Of a stretch of DNA of 46,428 nucleotides, positions 36,217-42,203 are shown piece by piece. The position numbers and the translations under genes are program-made. Positions within the stretch are counted from its first letter, which is position 1; the number at the start of each line of letters is the position of its first letter. Source of the stretch: Lutibacter sp. (lineage in GTDB: Bacteria; Bacteroidota; Bacteroidia; Flavobacteriales; Flavobacteriaceae); contig JAUYUA010000070.1 of the NCBI GenBank assembly GCA_030694935.1, positions 1 through 46,428 on the forward strand. The letters are read 5' to 3'. The notes under the pieces were generated by a model. It did no database searches and was not told the origin of the DNA. It saw nothing but the letters and a program-made list of their open reading frames with translations.

Positions 36217-36328
36217 TGTAATTATATATTAAGGTCAAGACAATATAGGTGTTTTTGAAATAAGGCATACAATTCGGGATCATTAAAAAATAGAAATATC
36301 ATAAGACATTGATTTAACTAGGTTTTTT

Positions 36329-36361
36329 GGTCCTTGGTTCGAGCCCAAGAGGAGGAGCAAA
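36329..36361 (+). repeat. attR-like copy of 33-bp direct repeat
   Basis: An exact duplicate of the tRNA-Asn 3' end at 32732-32764, here without the 5' part of a tRNA. It marks the distal boundary of the islet. Confidence 0.9.
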
Positions 36362-36363
36362 CA

Positions 36364-36397
36364 AACGTCTAGAACATTAGTGTTTTAGGCGTTTTTT
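36364..36397 (+). terminator. Terminator next to the distal tRNA-end repeat
   Basis: A 13-bp stem from AACGTCTAGAACA to TGTTTTAGGCGTT (two G-T pairs) with loop TTAG and a T run. It starts 3 bp after the 33-bp repeat, like the terminator at the tRNA itself. It may be the original tRNA-Asn terminator displaced by the insertion. Confidence 0.88.
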
Positions 36398-36497
36398 GTT
36401 TAAAAGTAAGCATAAATTTTATGAGGTGTGATGATTATTGTCAATAATATTTATTTATGCTTACTTTTATTTCAACCAAAAGTTAAATGATCTCTAT

Positions 36498-37094
36498 TTA
36501 AAAATATACTGATAAGCCAACATTACCGGCAAAGTTTCCCTGTTTTTGTACAGAATCAGAATCATCGCTATCCTTTAAGTTAGCCATAGTATATGATAAT
36601 CCAAAATTTAAAGAAACAAACTCATTTATAAAATAAGCAGCTCCACCTCCAAAATTAACAGCAAGACCACTTGCTTCATCTTTGTAAGACTGATAGTCAT
36701 AATCTTCCTCAGAAACAATTGACATAAAACCTGCTCCAACTTGAACTATTGGTCTTAAATTTCCAGAAACAGGAAAATAGTACAATGCTGAAGGTAGAAT
36801 CATTGTTGATTTAATGGTGAATTTAGCTCCTAGGTCTTTTTGAGTAACGGATGTAAAATTAGCAGCCAACCCAATTGCTAAATTATCTACAACAAAATAA
36901 CCGATAGAAGGCAAAAAAGAAAAGGAAGTTTGTGTAATATCACCCAGGGACTGACCGTCATACTCATATTCAATATTGCTGCTAATAAATTGTAAACCAG
37001 TAGCGCCAGAGACTACATATTTACCTTGTTCAGTTTGTGCTAAAATTACATTAGTAGTGACTAATAGAAAAGCTAATAAAAAGAATTTATTCAT
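36498..37094 (-). CDS. Outer-membrane beta-barrel protein
   Basis: A 198-residue small outer-membrane barrel of the OmpX/porin-like type. The signal peptide M-N-K-F-F-L-L-A-F-L-L-V-T-T-N-V-I-L-A is followed by Q-T. Amphipathic strands alternate with Gly/Asn/Asp-rich turns (L-R-P-I-V-Q-V-G-A-G-F, A-V-N-F-G-G-G-A-A-Y-F, F-V-S-L-N-F-G-L-S-Y-T), and the chain ends V-G-L-S-V-Y-F with the terminal Phe needed for barrel assembly. Its 5' leader (37118-37175) is homologous to that of the next upstream gene, so both may be under the same control. No specific role is known. Confidence 0.8.
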   Translation of the reverse strand: MNKFFLLAFLLVTTNVILAQTEQGKYVVSGATGLQFISSNIEYEYDGQSLGDITQTSFSFLPSIGYFVVDNLAIGLAANFTSVTQKDLGAKFTIKSTMILPSALYYFPVSGNLRPIVQVGAGFMSIVSEEDYDYQSYKDEASGLAVNFGGGAAYFINEFVSLNFGLSYTMANLKDSDDSDSVQKQGNFAGNVGLSVYF

Positions 37095-37117
37095 AATAAT
37101 ATTTAATGTTTGATTTT

Positions 37118-37175
37118 CCTACTCTTAGGATTTTCGGAATTCTCCCCGTTTATTTAAGTAGTTTCTGGGCTCTAC
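37118..37175 (-). promoter_or_regulatory. Structured 5' leader, copy 1
   Basis: On the minus strand it begins with a hairpin GUAG-N10-CUAC (loop pattern AG-YYY-AGAAA), then AAAC-G, a GGA/UCC pairing, and the conserved tail AAGAGUAGG. It ends 23 bases before the start codon of the outer-membrane protein. The matching leader at 37576-37632 differs by changes that keep the stems paired. Confidence 0.6.
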
Positions 37176-37194
37176 TATTTTTAATAATTATTTT

Positions 37195-37551
37195 TTACTT
37201 ACGTGTGTAAATAAATGAATCACCATTCTGACTTAAAGTAAGTTTGTTCCCAGAAATAGCATAGGAGAAAGAAGTTTTTACGCTCATCATATCAATTTCT
37301 AATAAATTACCGGATGTAGTCCAACCAAAAACATAATTATCTATTTCTTCCGGATCAGTATCATATTTATAAGTAATAATTATAACTCCTGTTTGATCTG
37401 ATTTAAAGGTGAGAAGTTCGGTATACACCTCATTCACATCAATTTCTTTCATCTCCCACGACCCAATTAATGGGTCTTGATTATCATCATCCTTATTACA
37501 AGAAGTAAGTGCCATTGCAAAAACAAATAATAGAATTCCAATTTTTTTCAT
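37195..37551 (-). CDS. Lipocalin-like lipoprotein
   Basis: A 118-residue exported lipoprotein. The signal peptide ends in a lipobox (A-L-T-S-C18), followed by an Asp/Asn-rich tether. The remainder, starting L-I-G-S-W-E-M, resembles the small lipocalin-like proteins common in Bacteroidota (G-S-W near the start, alternating strands, L-T-L-S near the end). It is anchored to a membrane by lipidation; the ligand is unknown. It is transcribed in the same direction as the outer-membrane protein gene, but each has its own leader, so separate transcripts are likely. Confidence 0.78.
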   Translation of the reverse strand: MKKIGILLFVFAMALTSCNKDDDNQDPLIGSWEMKEIDVNEVYTELLTFKSDQTGVIIITYKYDTDPEEIDNYVFGWTTSGNLLEIDMMSVKTSFSYAISGNKLTLSQNGDSFIYTRK

Positions 37552-37575
37552 AATAATATATTTAATTCAAATTAC

Positions 37576-37632
37576 CCTACTCTTTGGCTTTTCAGTAACG
37601 CCTCGTTTATTATAGTGGTTTCTAAACTCCAC
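37576..37632 (-). promoter_or_regulatory. Structured 5' leader, copy 2
   Basis: Homologue of the leader at 37118-37175. Here the hairpin is GUGG-N10-CCAC (extendable to UAGUGG/CCACUA) with loop AG-UUU-AGAAA, then AAAC-G, a GGC/GCC pairing, and the same AAGAGUAGG tail. It ends 24 bases before the lipocalin-like start codon. Compared with copy 1, the stem pairs A-U and G-C are exchanged in both hairpins, as expected for RNA structure. Confidence 0.6.
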
Positions 37633-37874
37633 TAAATAACCCCACAAAAAACATCAAAGAGATTTACTCTCTATGTTTTAACTCAAAAAATAAAAGCTAT
37701 TTGTGCAATCTTTTTCATTGGGTTTCATAACAACTTTAAAAGTATGTTGTTTAATTGCTAAATGTTATGATTATTATCATAAGTCCAAATTTACACTCAA
37801 ATAATAATTATACTTTGCGGAAATCCGCAATGCTATTATTACATTGTCTTACAATTGGGGATTTTACATATTAT

Positions 37875-37892
37875 GTATCAATATATAGATAC
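37875..37892. promoter_or_regulatory. HipB-type operator 1
   Basis: GTATC-N8-GATAC, a perfect 5-bp inverted repeat with spacer AATATATA. It resembles in layout the E. coli HipB site TATCC-N8-GGATA. First of four sites with starts at 37875, 37935, 37995 and 38056. Confidence 0.7.
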
Positions 37893-37934
37893 AAATTGAG
37901 CAATTATGTAGTTTTTTCAATATTCTTTACAAAA

Positions 37935-37952
37935 GTACCAATATATGAATAC
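37935..37952. promoter_or_regulatory. HipB-type operator 2
   Basis: GTACC-AATATATG-AATAC, an imperfect copy of the same 18-bp site starting 60 bp after operator 1. Confidence 0.6.
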
Positions 37953-37994
37953 TTATTTAACAATTATATCAATTCCAATGTTTATGTTGGATAT

Positions 37995-38012
37995 GCACCA
38001 ATATAATGGTAC
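37995..38012. promoter_or_regulatory. HipB-type operator 3
   Basis: GCACC-AATATAAT-GGTAC starts 60 bp after operator 2 and lies where the -33 region of the hipB promoter would be. Confidence 0.65.
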
Positions 38013-38039
38013 AAAACTAACATTATTAAATAAAATGAG

Positions 38040-38047
38040 TATATTTG
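38040..38047 (+). promoter_or_regulatory. -7 box of the hipBST-like operon
   Basis: TATATTTG matches TAnnTTTG and lies 33 bp upstream of the hipB-like start codon, between operators 3 and 4. Repressor bound to both would enclose the promoter. Confidence 0.5.
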
Positions 38048-38055
38048 ATAAAATA

Positions 38056-38073
38056 TTAACAATATAATGATAC
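38056..38073. promoter_or_regulatory. HipB-type operator 4
   Basis: TTAAC-AATATAAT-GATAC has one well-conserved and one degenerate half-site. It starts 61 bp after operator 3, just downstream of the expected transcription start. Confidence 0.6.
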
Positions 38074-38079
38074 AGAGTT

Positions 38080-38292
38080 ATGAAAATGGAAGAATTAGGA
38101 AAAATAATAAAAAGAAGAAGGAAGGTATTAGGACTAACCATTAGGGAATTAGCCAATCTTACAGGTACTTCTAAAACTACCATTTCCCAAACAGAAAGGG
38201 GCGTTAGAAATCCAACATTTGAGATATTGCAGAATATTTTTGAATACCTCAATTTGGAAATGAAGGTGGAGGTAAAAAAGCGTAAAGAATAA
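38080..38292 (+). CDS. hipB: HipB-like XRE-family antitoxin/repressor
   Basis: A 70-residue protein, essentially one XRE/Cro-type helix-turn-helix (E-E-L-G-K-I-I-K-R-R-R-K, L-T-I-R-E-L-A-N-L-T-G-T-S-K-T-T-I-S-Q-T-E-R-G, N-P-T-F-E-I-L) with a short basic tail. It is the first gene of a three-gene unit with a HipA N-subdomain protein 3 bp downstream and a HipA kinase. In HipBST systems HipB represses the operon and assists neutralisation of HipT. Four regularly spaced palindromes upstream are its probable operators. It is shorter than E. coli HipB; ATG 38080 or 38086 could be the start. Confidence 0.85.
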   Translation: MKMEELGKIIKRRRKVLGLTIRELANLTGTSKTTISQTERGVRNPTFEILQNIFEYLNLEMKVEVKKRKE

Positions 38293-38295
38293 AAT

Positions 38296-38640
38296 ATGAA
38301 GTTAGGAAATAAGTTGGAAGTTGTATATAAAGGGAATATTAAGGCTGGAGAGCTTTGGGTAGATAATGATGGTTATCATTTTGAATATGATAATGCCTTT
38401 ATTGAAAATGTAACCACGCGACCGATTTCTGTTAATATGCCTAAGAGCCAAAAAACATATCATTCTAAAGAATTATTTCACTATTTCAAATCCATTCTTA
38501 GCGAAGGCGAGAATCGAGAACGAATTTGTAAAGCATTAAGAATCGACCCAAGTGATGACTGGAGTTTATTGGTATTAACCTGTCAATACGATACAATCGG
38601 TGCAATAACAGTAAAAAACATTGAAAATGGCACAGTGTAA
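38296..38640 (+). CDS. hipS: HipS-like protein (separate HipA N-subdomain)
   Basis: A 114-residue protein corresponding to the N-terminal subdomain-1 of HipA. It shows L-E-V-V-Y-K-G-N-I-K-A-G-E-L-W, a Y-H-F-E-Y-D segment, R-P-I-S-V-N-M-P and a downstream L-F-H-Y-F-K-S-I-L-S-E-G-E-N-R. In ordinary HipA this region is fused to the kinase; here it is a separate gene, as in the HipBST system of enteropathogenic E. coli, where HipS is the antitoxin that blocks HipT. It starts 3 bp after hipB and overlaps the hipT start by 14 bp, which favours stoichiometric production. The antitoxin role is inferred from this parallel. Confidence 0.82.
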   Translation: MKLGNKLEVVYKGNIKAGELWVDNDGYHFEYDNAFIENVTTRPISVNMPKSQKTYHSKELFHYFKSILSEGENRERICKALRIDPSDDWSLLVLTCQYDTIGAITVKNIENGTV

Positions 38641-39589
38641 CGGATGTCTTAAAAATAATATAAGTGGATTTTGCTCATCTTGTGAGAAAATTTTATTCAA
38701 CCGATCAAAGGTTAGTCCTCAACTCAAATTTAATTGGGAGGATATTTCAAAAAGAATTGATGGTCAACCTATGGGATTTAGTATCTCAGGAGTTCAACGA
38801 AAAGGATTTATCGGGAAACCACGAGGAATTGAGTTAGTTCCAAAAATGGGTTTAGATGAAAAATCTCAATATATTGTAAAACCATTATTGTCAAGATTTA
38901 ACATTCCTAACCAATCGCCTGCAAATGAACACGTAACTATGCAAATAGCCAAACAGGTTTTTGGTATCAAAATAGCTGAATGTGCATTTATGAACTTTGC
39001 CAATGGTACTCCGGCATATATCACTAGACGCTTTGATTACAATGCTGATGGTGAAAAATTAAATCAGGAAGATTTTGCATCTGTGCTTAAAGCAGCTGAT
39101 AAATATAAATCAAAAACCTATCAAGATGTTGGAGAATGGCTTAGCCCATTAAATAGAATTGACTTGCTTCGTATTCTTATATTCAATTTCCTTACAGGGA
39201 ACGGTGATGTTCATTTAAAAAACATTTCGCTATTGGAAACAGCGGATGGTGATATGATGTTGTCGCCAGCATATGATTTAATGAATACCAAGATTCATCT
39301 TACGGATAATTTATTGGCGTTAAATCTATTTGAAGAACTTGAACAAACTAGTTTAGCCTTAGGGAAAATATATAAATATACGAGTAAGGATTTTATTGAA
39401 TTTGGGAAACGTTTGAAAATTAAAGAATCTATTATCACTATAATTATCGACACATTTAATAAAAAAGAAAATGAGATATTAGCTATGGTTGATAAGTCAT
39501 TTTTATCTGACGATGCCAAAAATATATACAAAGAAAATGTAGTCGAAAATTATAAATTATTTAGACAATCTACACAAATTGCAAACTAA
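38627..39589 (+). CDS. hipT: HipT-like serine/threonine kinase toxin with N-terminal zinc-finger-like motif
   Basis: A 320-residue HipA-family kinase lacking the N-subdomain. The ATG 38627 is preferred over TTG 38621. The gly-rich loop carries the S52-I-S54 motif (F-S-I-S-G-V-Q-R-K), matching the S-I-S autophosphorylation motif known for HipT. K85 (Y-I-V-K-P) is the likely ATP lysine. The catalytic loop is G-N-G-D194-V-H196-L-K-N199 and the metal-binding Asp is D217 (A-Y-D-L-M-N). An N-terminal C4-x2-C7 ... C16-x2-C19 pair looks zinc-binding; similar cysteines occur in other Bacteroidota HipA proteins. HipA and HipT phosphorylate aminoacyl-tRNA synthetases (GltX, TrpS); the target here is unknown. 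Confidence 0.87.
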   Translation: MAQCNGCLKNNISGFCSSCEKILFNRSKVSPQLKFNWEDISKRIDGQPMGFSISGVQRKGFIGKPRGIELVPKMGLDEKSQYIVKPLLSRFNIPNQSPANEHVTMQIAKQVFGIKIAECAFMNFANGTPAYITRRFDYNADGEKLNQEDFASVLKAADKYKSKTYQDVGEWLSPLNRIDLLRILIFNFLTGNGDVHLKNISLLETADGDMMLSPAYDLMNTKIHLTDNLLALNLFEELEQTSLALGKIYKYTSKDFIEFGKRLKIKESIITIIIDTFNKKENEILAMVDKSFLSDDAKNIYKENVVENYKLFRQSTQIAN

Positions 39590-39767
39590 TTGAACACAAA
39601 TAATTCATCAAAAAACTAAATACAACAAAGAGCACTTTAAAACGCAAATTTACGAAATGTCGGTTATCTTTTAGAATGATAAAAAGTTAACATCTTAATT
39701 TTCATATAATTGTGTATTGAATTATTGAATTCCAGCTGCAGCTTCTGTCAAGAAGGAGAGCAAAATG

Positions 39768-39798
39768 AGTCTTAACATTAATTTGTTAAAGCTTTTTT
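39768..39798 (+). terminator. Terminator hairpin next to tRNA-end-like sequence C
   Basis: AGTCTTAACA pairs with TGTTAAAGCT (one mismatch, one G-T) and is followed by a T run. It begins 3 bp after a GAGCAAAA sequence, the same arrangement as at the tRNA-Asn and at 36364. Confidence 0.65.
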
Positions 39799-39816
39799 GT
39801 TTCTAAGAAAGAACTA

Positions 39817-39852
39817 AAGGTTTCAAGACATATAAACTTGGAGCCTTTTTTT
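39817..39852 (+). terminator. Second terminator hairpin
   Basis: An 11-bp stem AAGGTTTCAAG/CTTGGAGCCTT with three G-T-type pairs, a 9-base loop and a T run. Confidence 0.7.
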
Positions 39853-40246
39853 ATGCGCAATATTTGAGCAAGGTTTTTGGAAGCAAAAGTTTCTGTCAAT
39901 AGCATATTCCGTTTTCCAAACTTGTAATCCATTTTTGAAACAGCACCAAACCGTCCCTGTTGTCTGCGCTACAGTGCCTTTTTCGAAAAACCGTTTTGGC
40001 ATTTCCAGTTTACTGTTTCTTTCAATAAATCAAAATAAATTCAGAAAAGATAAAATCACACCAATATTTTATGGCAGGGTTTTTGGTTTAGACACTTTAT
40101 ATAACAAGTTTGGTGGTTATTTGTATAAAAGGAGTAGAAACCAGTGTAAATATAAAAGTTTAAAAAATTTAATACTTGTTAATTTAATTTTTTACAAATA
40201 ATAGCGATTTTTTTATCATTTAATAATTAACATAAAACACTATAAT

Positions 40247-40771
40247 ATGAAAGCAATAAAATTTATAATACTCGGAATAGGATTAATTTTTGCAAGCGAA
40301 GCGCAGGCTCAAATATCTGTAAATTTAAATGTTGGTACGCCGCCGCAATGGGGCCCGTCAGGTTATTCTAACGTTCGTTATTATTATTTGCCTGATGTAG
40401 AAGCTTATTATGATGTTCACAATTCCAATTTTATTTATATTTCAGGAAACTCTTGGGTTCGTCATTCTTATCTTCCAAGACACTATAGAAATTATGATTT
40501 ATATAATGGCTATAAAGTGGTATTGACAAATTATCGCGGTAATTGGCCTCATGCTTATTTTAAACAACACAAGGTTAAATACGCAAAGGGATATAAAGGA
40601 AAATATCAAAAATCAATTGGCAACAAAGGAGGAAACGGAAACTATAAGCCAAAAGGCAACGGAAACGGAAACTATAAGCCAAAAGGCAACGGTAACGGAA
40701 ACTATAAGTCAAAAAGCAACGGTAACGGAAACCAAAAGTCGAATGGTAATGGCAATGGTAAAAAACATTAG
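40247..40771 (+). CDS. Secreted protein with C-terminal Gly/Asn/Lys-rich repeats
   Basis: A 174-residue exported protein. The signal peptide M-K-A-I-K-F-I-I-L-G-I-G-L-I-F-A-S-E-A-Q-A ends before Q-I-S-V-N. The middle (about 35-115) is rich in Tyr, His and Trp (Y-Y-Y-L-P-D-V-E-A-Y-Y-D, N-S-W-V-R-H, Y-R-G-N-W-P-H-A-Y-F), a pattern seen in hypothetical periplasmic Bacteroidota proteins. The C-terminus is four copies of a 10-residue G-N-G-N-Y-K-P-K-G-N repeat encoded at a 30-bp period (40631-40750), giving a strongly basic, disordered tail. Function is not known. It is followed by tRNA-like sequence and a bidirectional terminator. Confidence 0.75.
   Translation: MKAIKFIILGIGLIFASEAQAQISVNLNVGTPPQWGPSGYSNVRYYYLPDVEAYYDVHNSNFIYISGNSWVRHSYLPRHYRNYDLYNGYKVVLTNYRGNWPHAYFKQHKVKYAKGYKGKYQKSIGNKGGNGNYKPKGNGNGNYKPKGNGNGNYKSKSNGNGNQKSNGNGNGKKH
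40631..40750 (+). repeat. 30-bp coding repeat, four copies
   Basis: Units start at 40631, 40661, 40691 and 40721. The first two are identical except at their opening bases, and divergence increases towards the 3' end. Slippage would add or remove 10 residues without shifting the frame. Confidence 0.8.
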
Positions 40772-40800
40772 TCTGAAGCAGTAAAAAGACAGACGCGAAG

Positions 40801-40855
40801 TCCTTATTGTAATTTTACTCAAAGTTGGTTGCAACTTCGAGTAATAGGGGGAGCA
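40801..40855 (+). other. Decayed tRNA-like sequence
   Basis: It starts TCCTTATT and ends AGGGGGAGCA, comparable to the TCCTCCT ... AGGAGGAGCA ends of tRNA-Asn. Inside are a CTCA-AA-GTTGGTT stretch like the tRNA-Asn D arm and a TTCGAG like its T loop. There is no anticodon arm. It can form a hairpin at 40817-40842. It may be a shrunken tRNA-Asn copy or chance similarity. Confidence 0.35.
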
Positions 40856-40860
40856 AAACA

Positions 40861-40890
40861 AAGCCATTCAAGAAATTGAGTGGCTTTTTT
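40861..40890. terminator. Bidirectional terminator
   Basis: An 11-bp stem AAGCCATTCAA/TTGAGTGGCTT (one G-T) with loop GAAA and a T run. It serves the secreted-protein gene on the plus strand and, from its complement, the acidic lipoprotein gene on the minus strand. Confidence 0.88.
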
Positions 40891-40942
40891 GTTATTTTTT
40901 TTATTTGCTGATTGGCATTCAATTAATTTCTGTTTTTTTATT

Positions 40943-41998
40943 TTAATTACAGTGTTTTTCAAGTTCAAATCTATTGTCTTCAAAACGTAAATCAATTTCA
41001 TTGTCATCTTCAATTTCATATAACCTCCAATCAAAAGAAAAATCAGCTAAAGTTTCAAAATTAATTTTTAATAAGATTTCGTTATCAGATAAGTCAACTT
41101 TCCAGGTTCCAAAAATTTCATTACCATTGTTAATAGCTTTCAAAACGCCTTCATTCAAAAAGAATAATTTATAGTTTGTGTATTTAGCTGTTTGCTCTAC
41201 ATCATTTATTTCAAGTTTAGAAACGGTCCAAGAACATGTTTTTAGTAATTGGTTTATTTGCTCTTGAGAACAATCGGCACAATCATCATCATCGTAATCA
41301 TTATCGTCATCTTCGTCGCACATATCTTTAACCTCTTCGATTACATTTTCCAGCATATCCATATTTTCTATGTTCCTTTCTGTACCATCATAAAGGATTA
41401 CTGAAATTGGAAAATTAACCACCACGATATCATTATCATCTATATCGTCAATAAATTTGTAAAACTGCTCATCATTTTCAATTTTCACAGTATTGGTCAA
41501 CTGATTTTCTGAATTATACATTGACAAGCTTATTGGATATACAAAATCTAAGCATTCAATATCATCATCCATTTCATTTTCACCTTCGCAATCCTCAATT
41601 AAAGCATCCAGTTCATCCTGATTATTGATGGTGATTTTTGAATAATCACTTAAAATAATTTCAATAGGAAAAAATATTTCTAAGTGATCTAAATCGTCGT
41701 CAAACTCATCAAAAATAGCTTCTATTGCCTCAAAATCCTCTTCTGAATTTACGTTAACTATGAATCCATTTACACTTACTGTCACTGGAAGTTGAACTTG
41801 TAAACAACTTGCATTGTCAATAATATTATCTTTTGACCCATCATTTGTAACAGTACGCTTCACTAAATTGGTTACACTGGCGTTCACTTTTAAAGTTTCG
41901 CTTTGAGCGGGTTCTCTAATTTGTGTGATTTCTGTCTGACAAGAAATAAAGACCAGGAAAAGAAAACTCAGAAATAATAAATTGCAGAGGTGTTTCAT
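40943..41998 (-). CDS. Acidic lipoprotein with four internal repeats and lipocalin-like C-terminus
   Basis: A 351-residue lipoprotein when started at the ATG ending at 41998; a start 12 codons earlier would precede the signal peptide needlessly. The lipobox is F-I-S-C after M-K-H-L-C-N-L-L-F-L-S-F-L. Residues about 50-230 contain four related blocks, each with L/F/Y-P-hydrophobic strand, then a second strand and an acidic helix (F-P-I-E-I-I-L ... D-E-L-D-A-L-I; Y-P-I-S-L-S-M ... E-Q-F-Y-K-F-I; F-P-I-S-V-I-L ... M-L-E-N-V-I). A poly-Asp/Cys stretch follows, then a domain resembling lipocalin-like proteins (C-S-W-T-V-S-K-L ... G-T-W-K-V). Related proteins occur in Flavobacteriaceae; the role is unknown, with calcium binding a possibility given the acidity. 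Confidence 0.75.
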   Translation of the reverse strand: MKHLCNLLFLSFLFLVFISCQTEITQIREPAQSETLKVNASVTNLVKRTVTNDGSKDNIIDNASCLQVQLPVTVSVNGFIVNVNSEEDFEAIEAIFDEFDDDLDHLEIFFPIEIILSDYSKITINNQDELDALIEDCEGENEMDDDIECLDFVYPISLSMYNSENQLTNTVKIENDEQFYKFIDDIDDNDIVVVNFPISVILYDGTERNIENMDMLENVIEEVKDMCDEDDDNDYDDDDCADCSQEQINQLLKTCSWTVSKLEINDVEQTAKYTNYKLFFLNEGVLKAINNGNEIFGTWKVDLSDNEILLKINFETLADFSFDWRLYEIEDDNEIDLRFEDNRFELEKHCN

Positions 41999-42203
41999 AT
42001 TTGACAAATTTAAAATAAATTGTAAATTAACCAAGAGGTTTTAGGGGTTTATTGCAATATAACTTCTTAGTTATTATAATATTGAAAACCTCTTGGAATT
42101 TTTACACAATCATGTATTTAACAGTTTATGATTAATAAACCCTACTTATTTTTTAAAATAATTATATTTACATCCAAATTAATCTGATATTTTCATAAAA
42201 TTT

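Larger units (their letters stand above)
32732..36361. mobile_element. 3.6-kb tRNA-Asn islet carrying a type IIG restriction-modification gene, no integrase
   Basis: The stretch is bracketed by two perfect 33-bp direct copies of the tRNA-Asn 3' end (32732-32764 and 36329-36361), the hallmark of site-specific integration into a tRNA gene. Inside are only a terminator, the restriction-modification gene (32885-36022, minus) and a 51-codon gene (36061-36216, minus). There is no recombinase, so movement would need an integrase in trans or the element is a deletion remnant. Each copy of the tRNA end is followed by its own terminator. Confidence 0.8.
39590..40246. other. 657-bp stretch without a supported gene; two terminators and a tRNA-end-like sequence
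   Basis: It contains a degenerate tRNA-3'-end-like sequence (about 39749-39765), a terminator hairpin (39768-39798), a second hairpin (39817-39852), and a short open frame at 39935-40201 whose sequence does not look like a maintained gene. It looks like junction debris after the HipBST-like operon. Confidence 0.45.

Noticed and set aside
37875-38073. 60-bp-spaced repeats considered as a CRISPR array
   Set aside because: The repeats are 18 bp, imperfect palindromes in only four copies with AT-rich unequal spacers directly at a promoter. Operators explain them better.
39935-40201. 88-codon open frame after the HipBST-like operon
   Set aside because: No signal, domain or convincing amino-acid pattern; it overlaps junction debris and has an atypical composition. 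It is left out as a gene.
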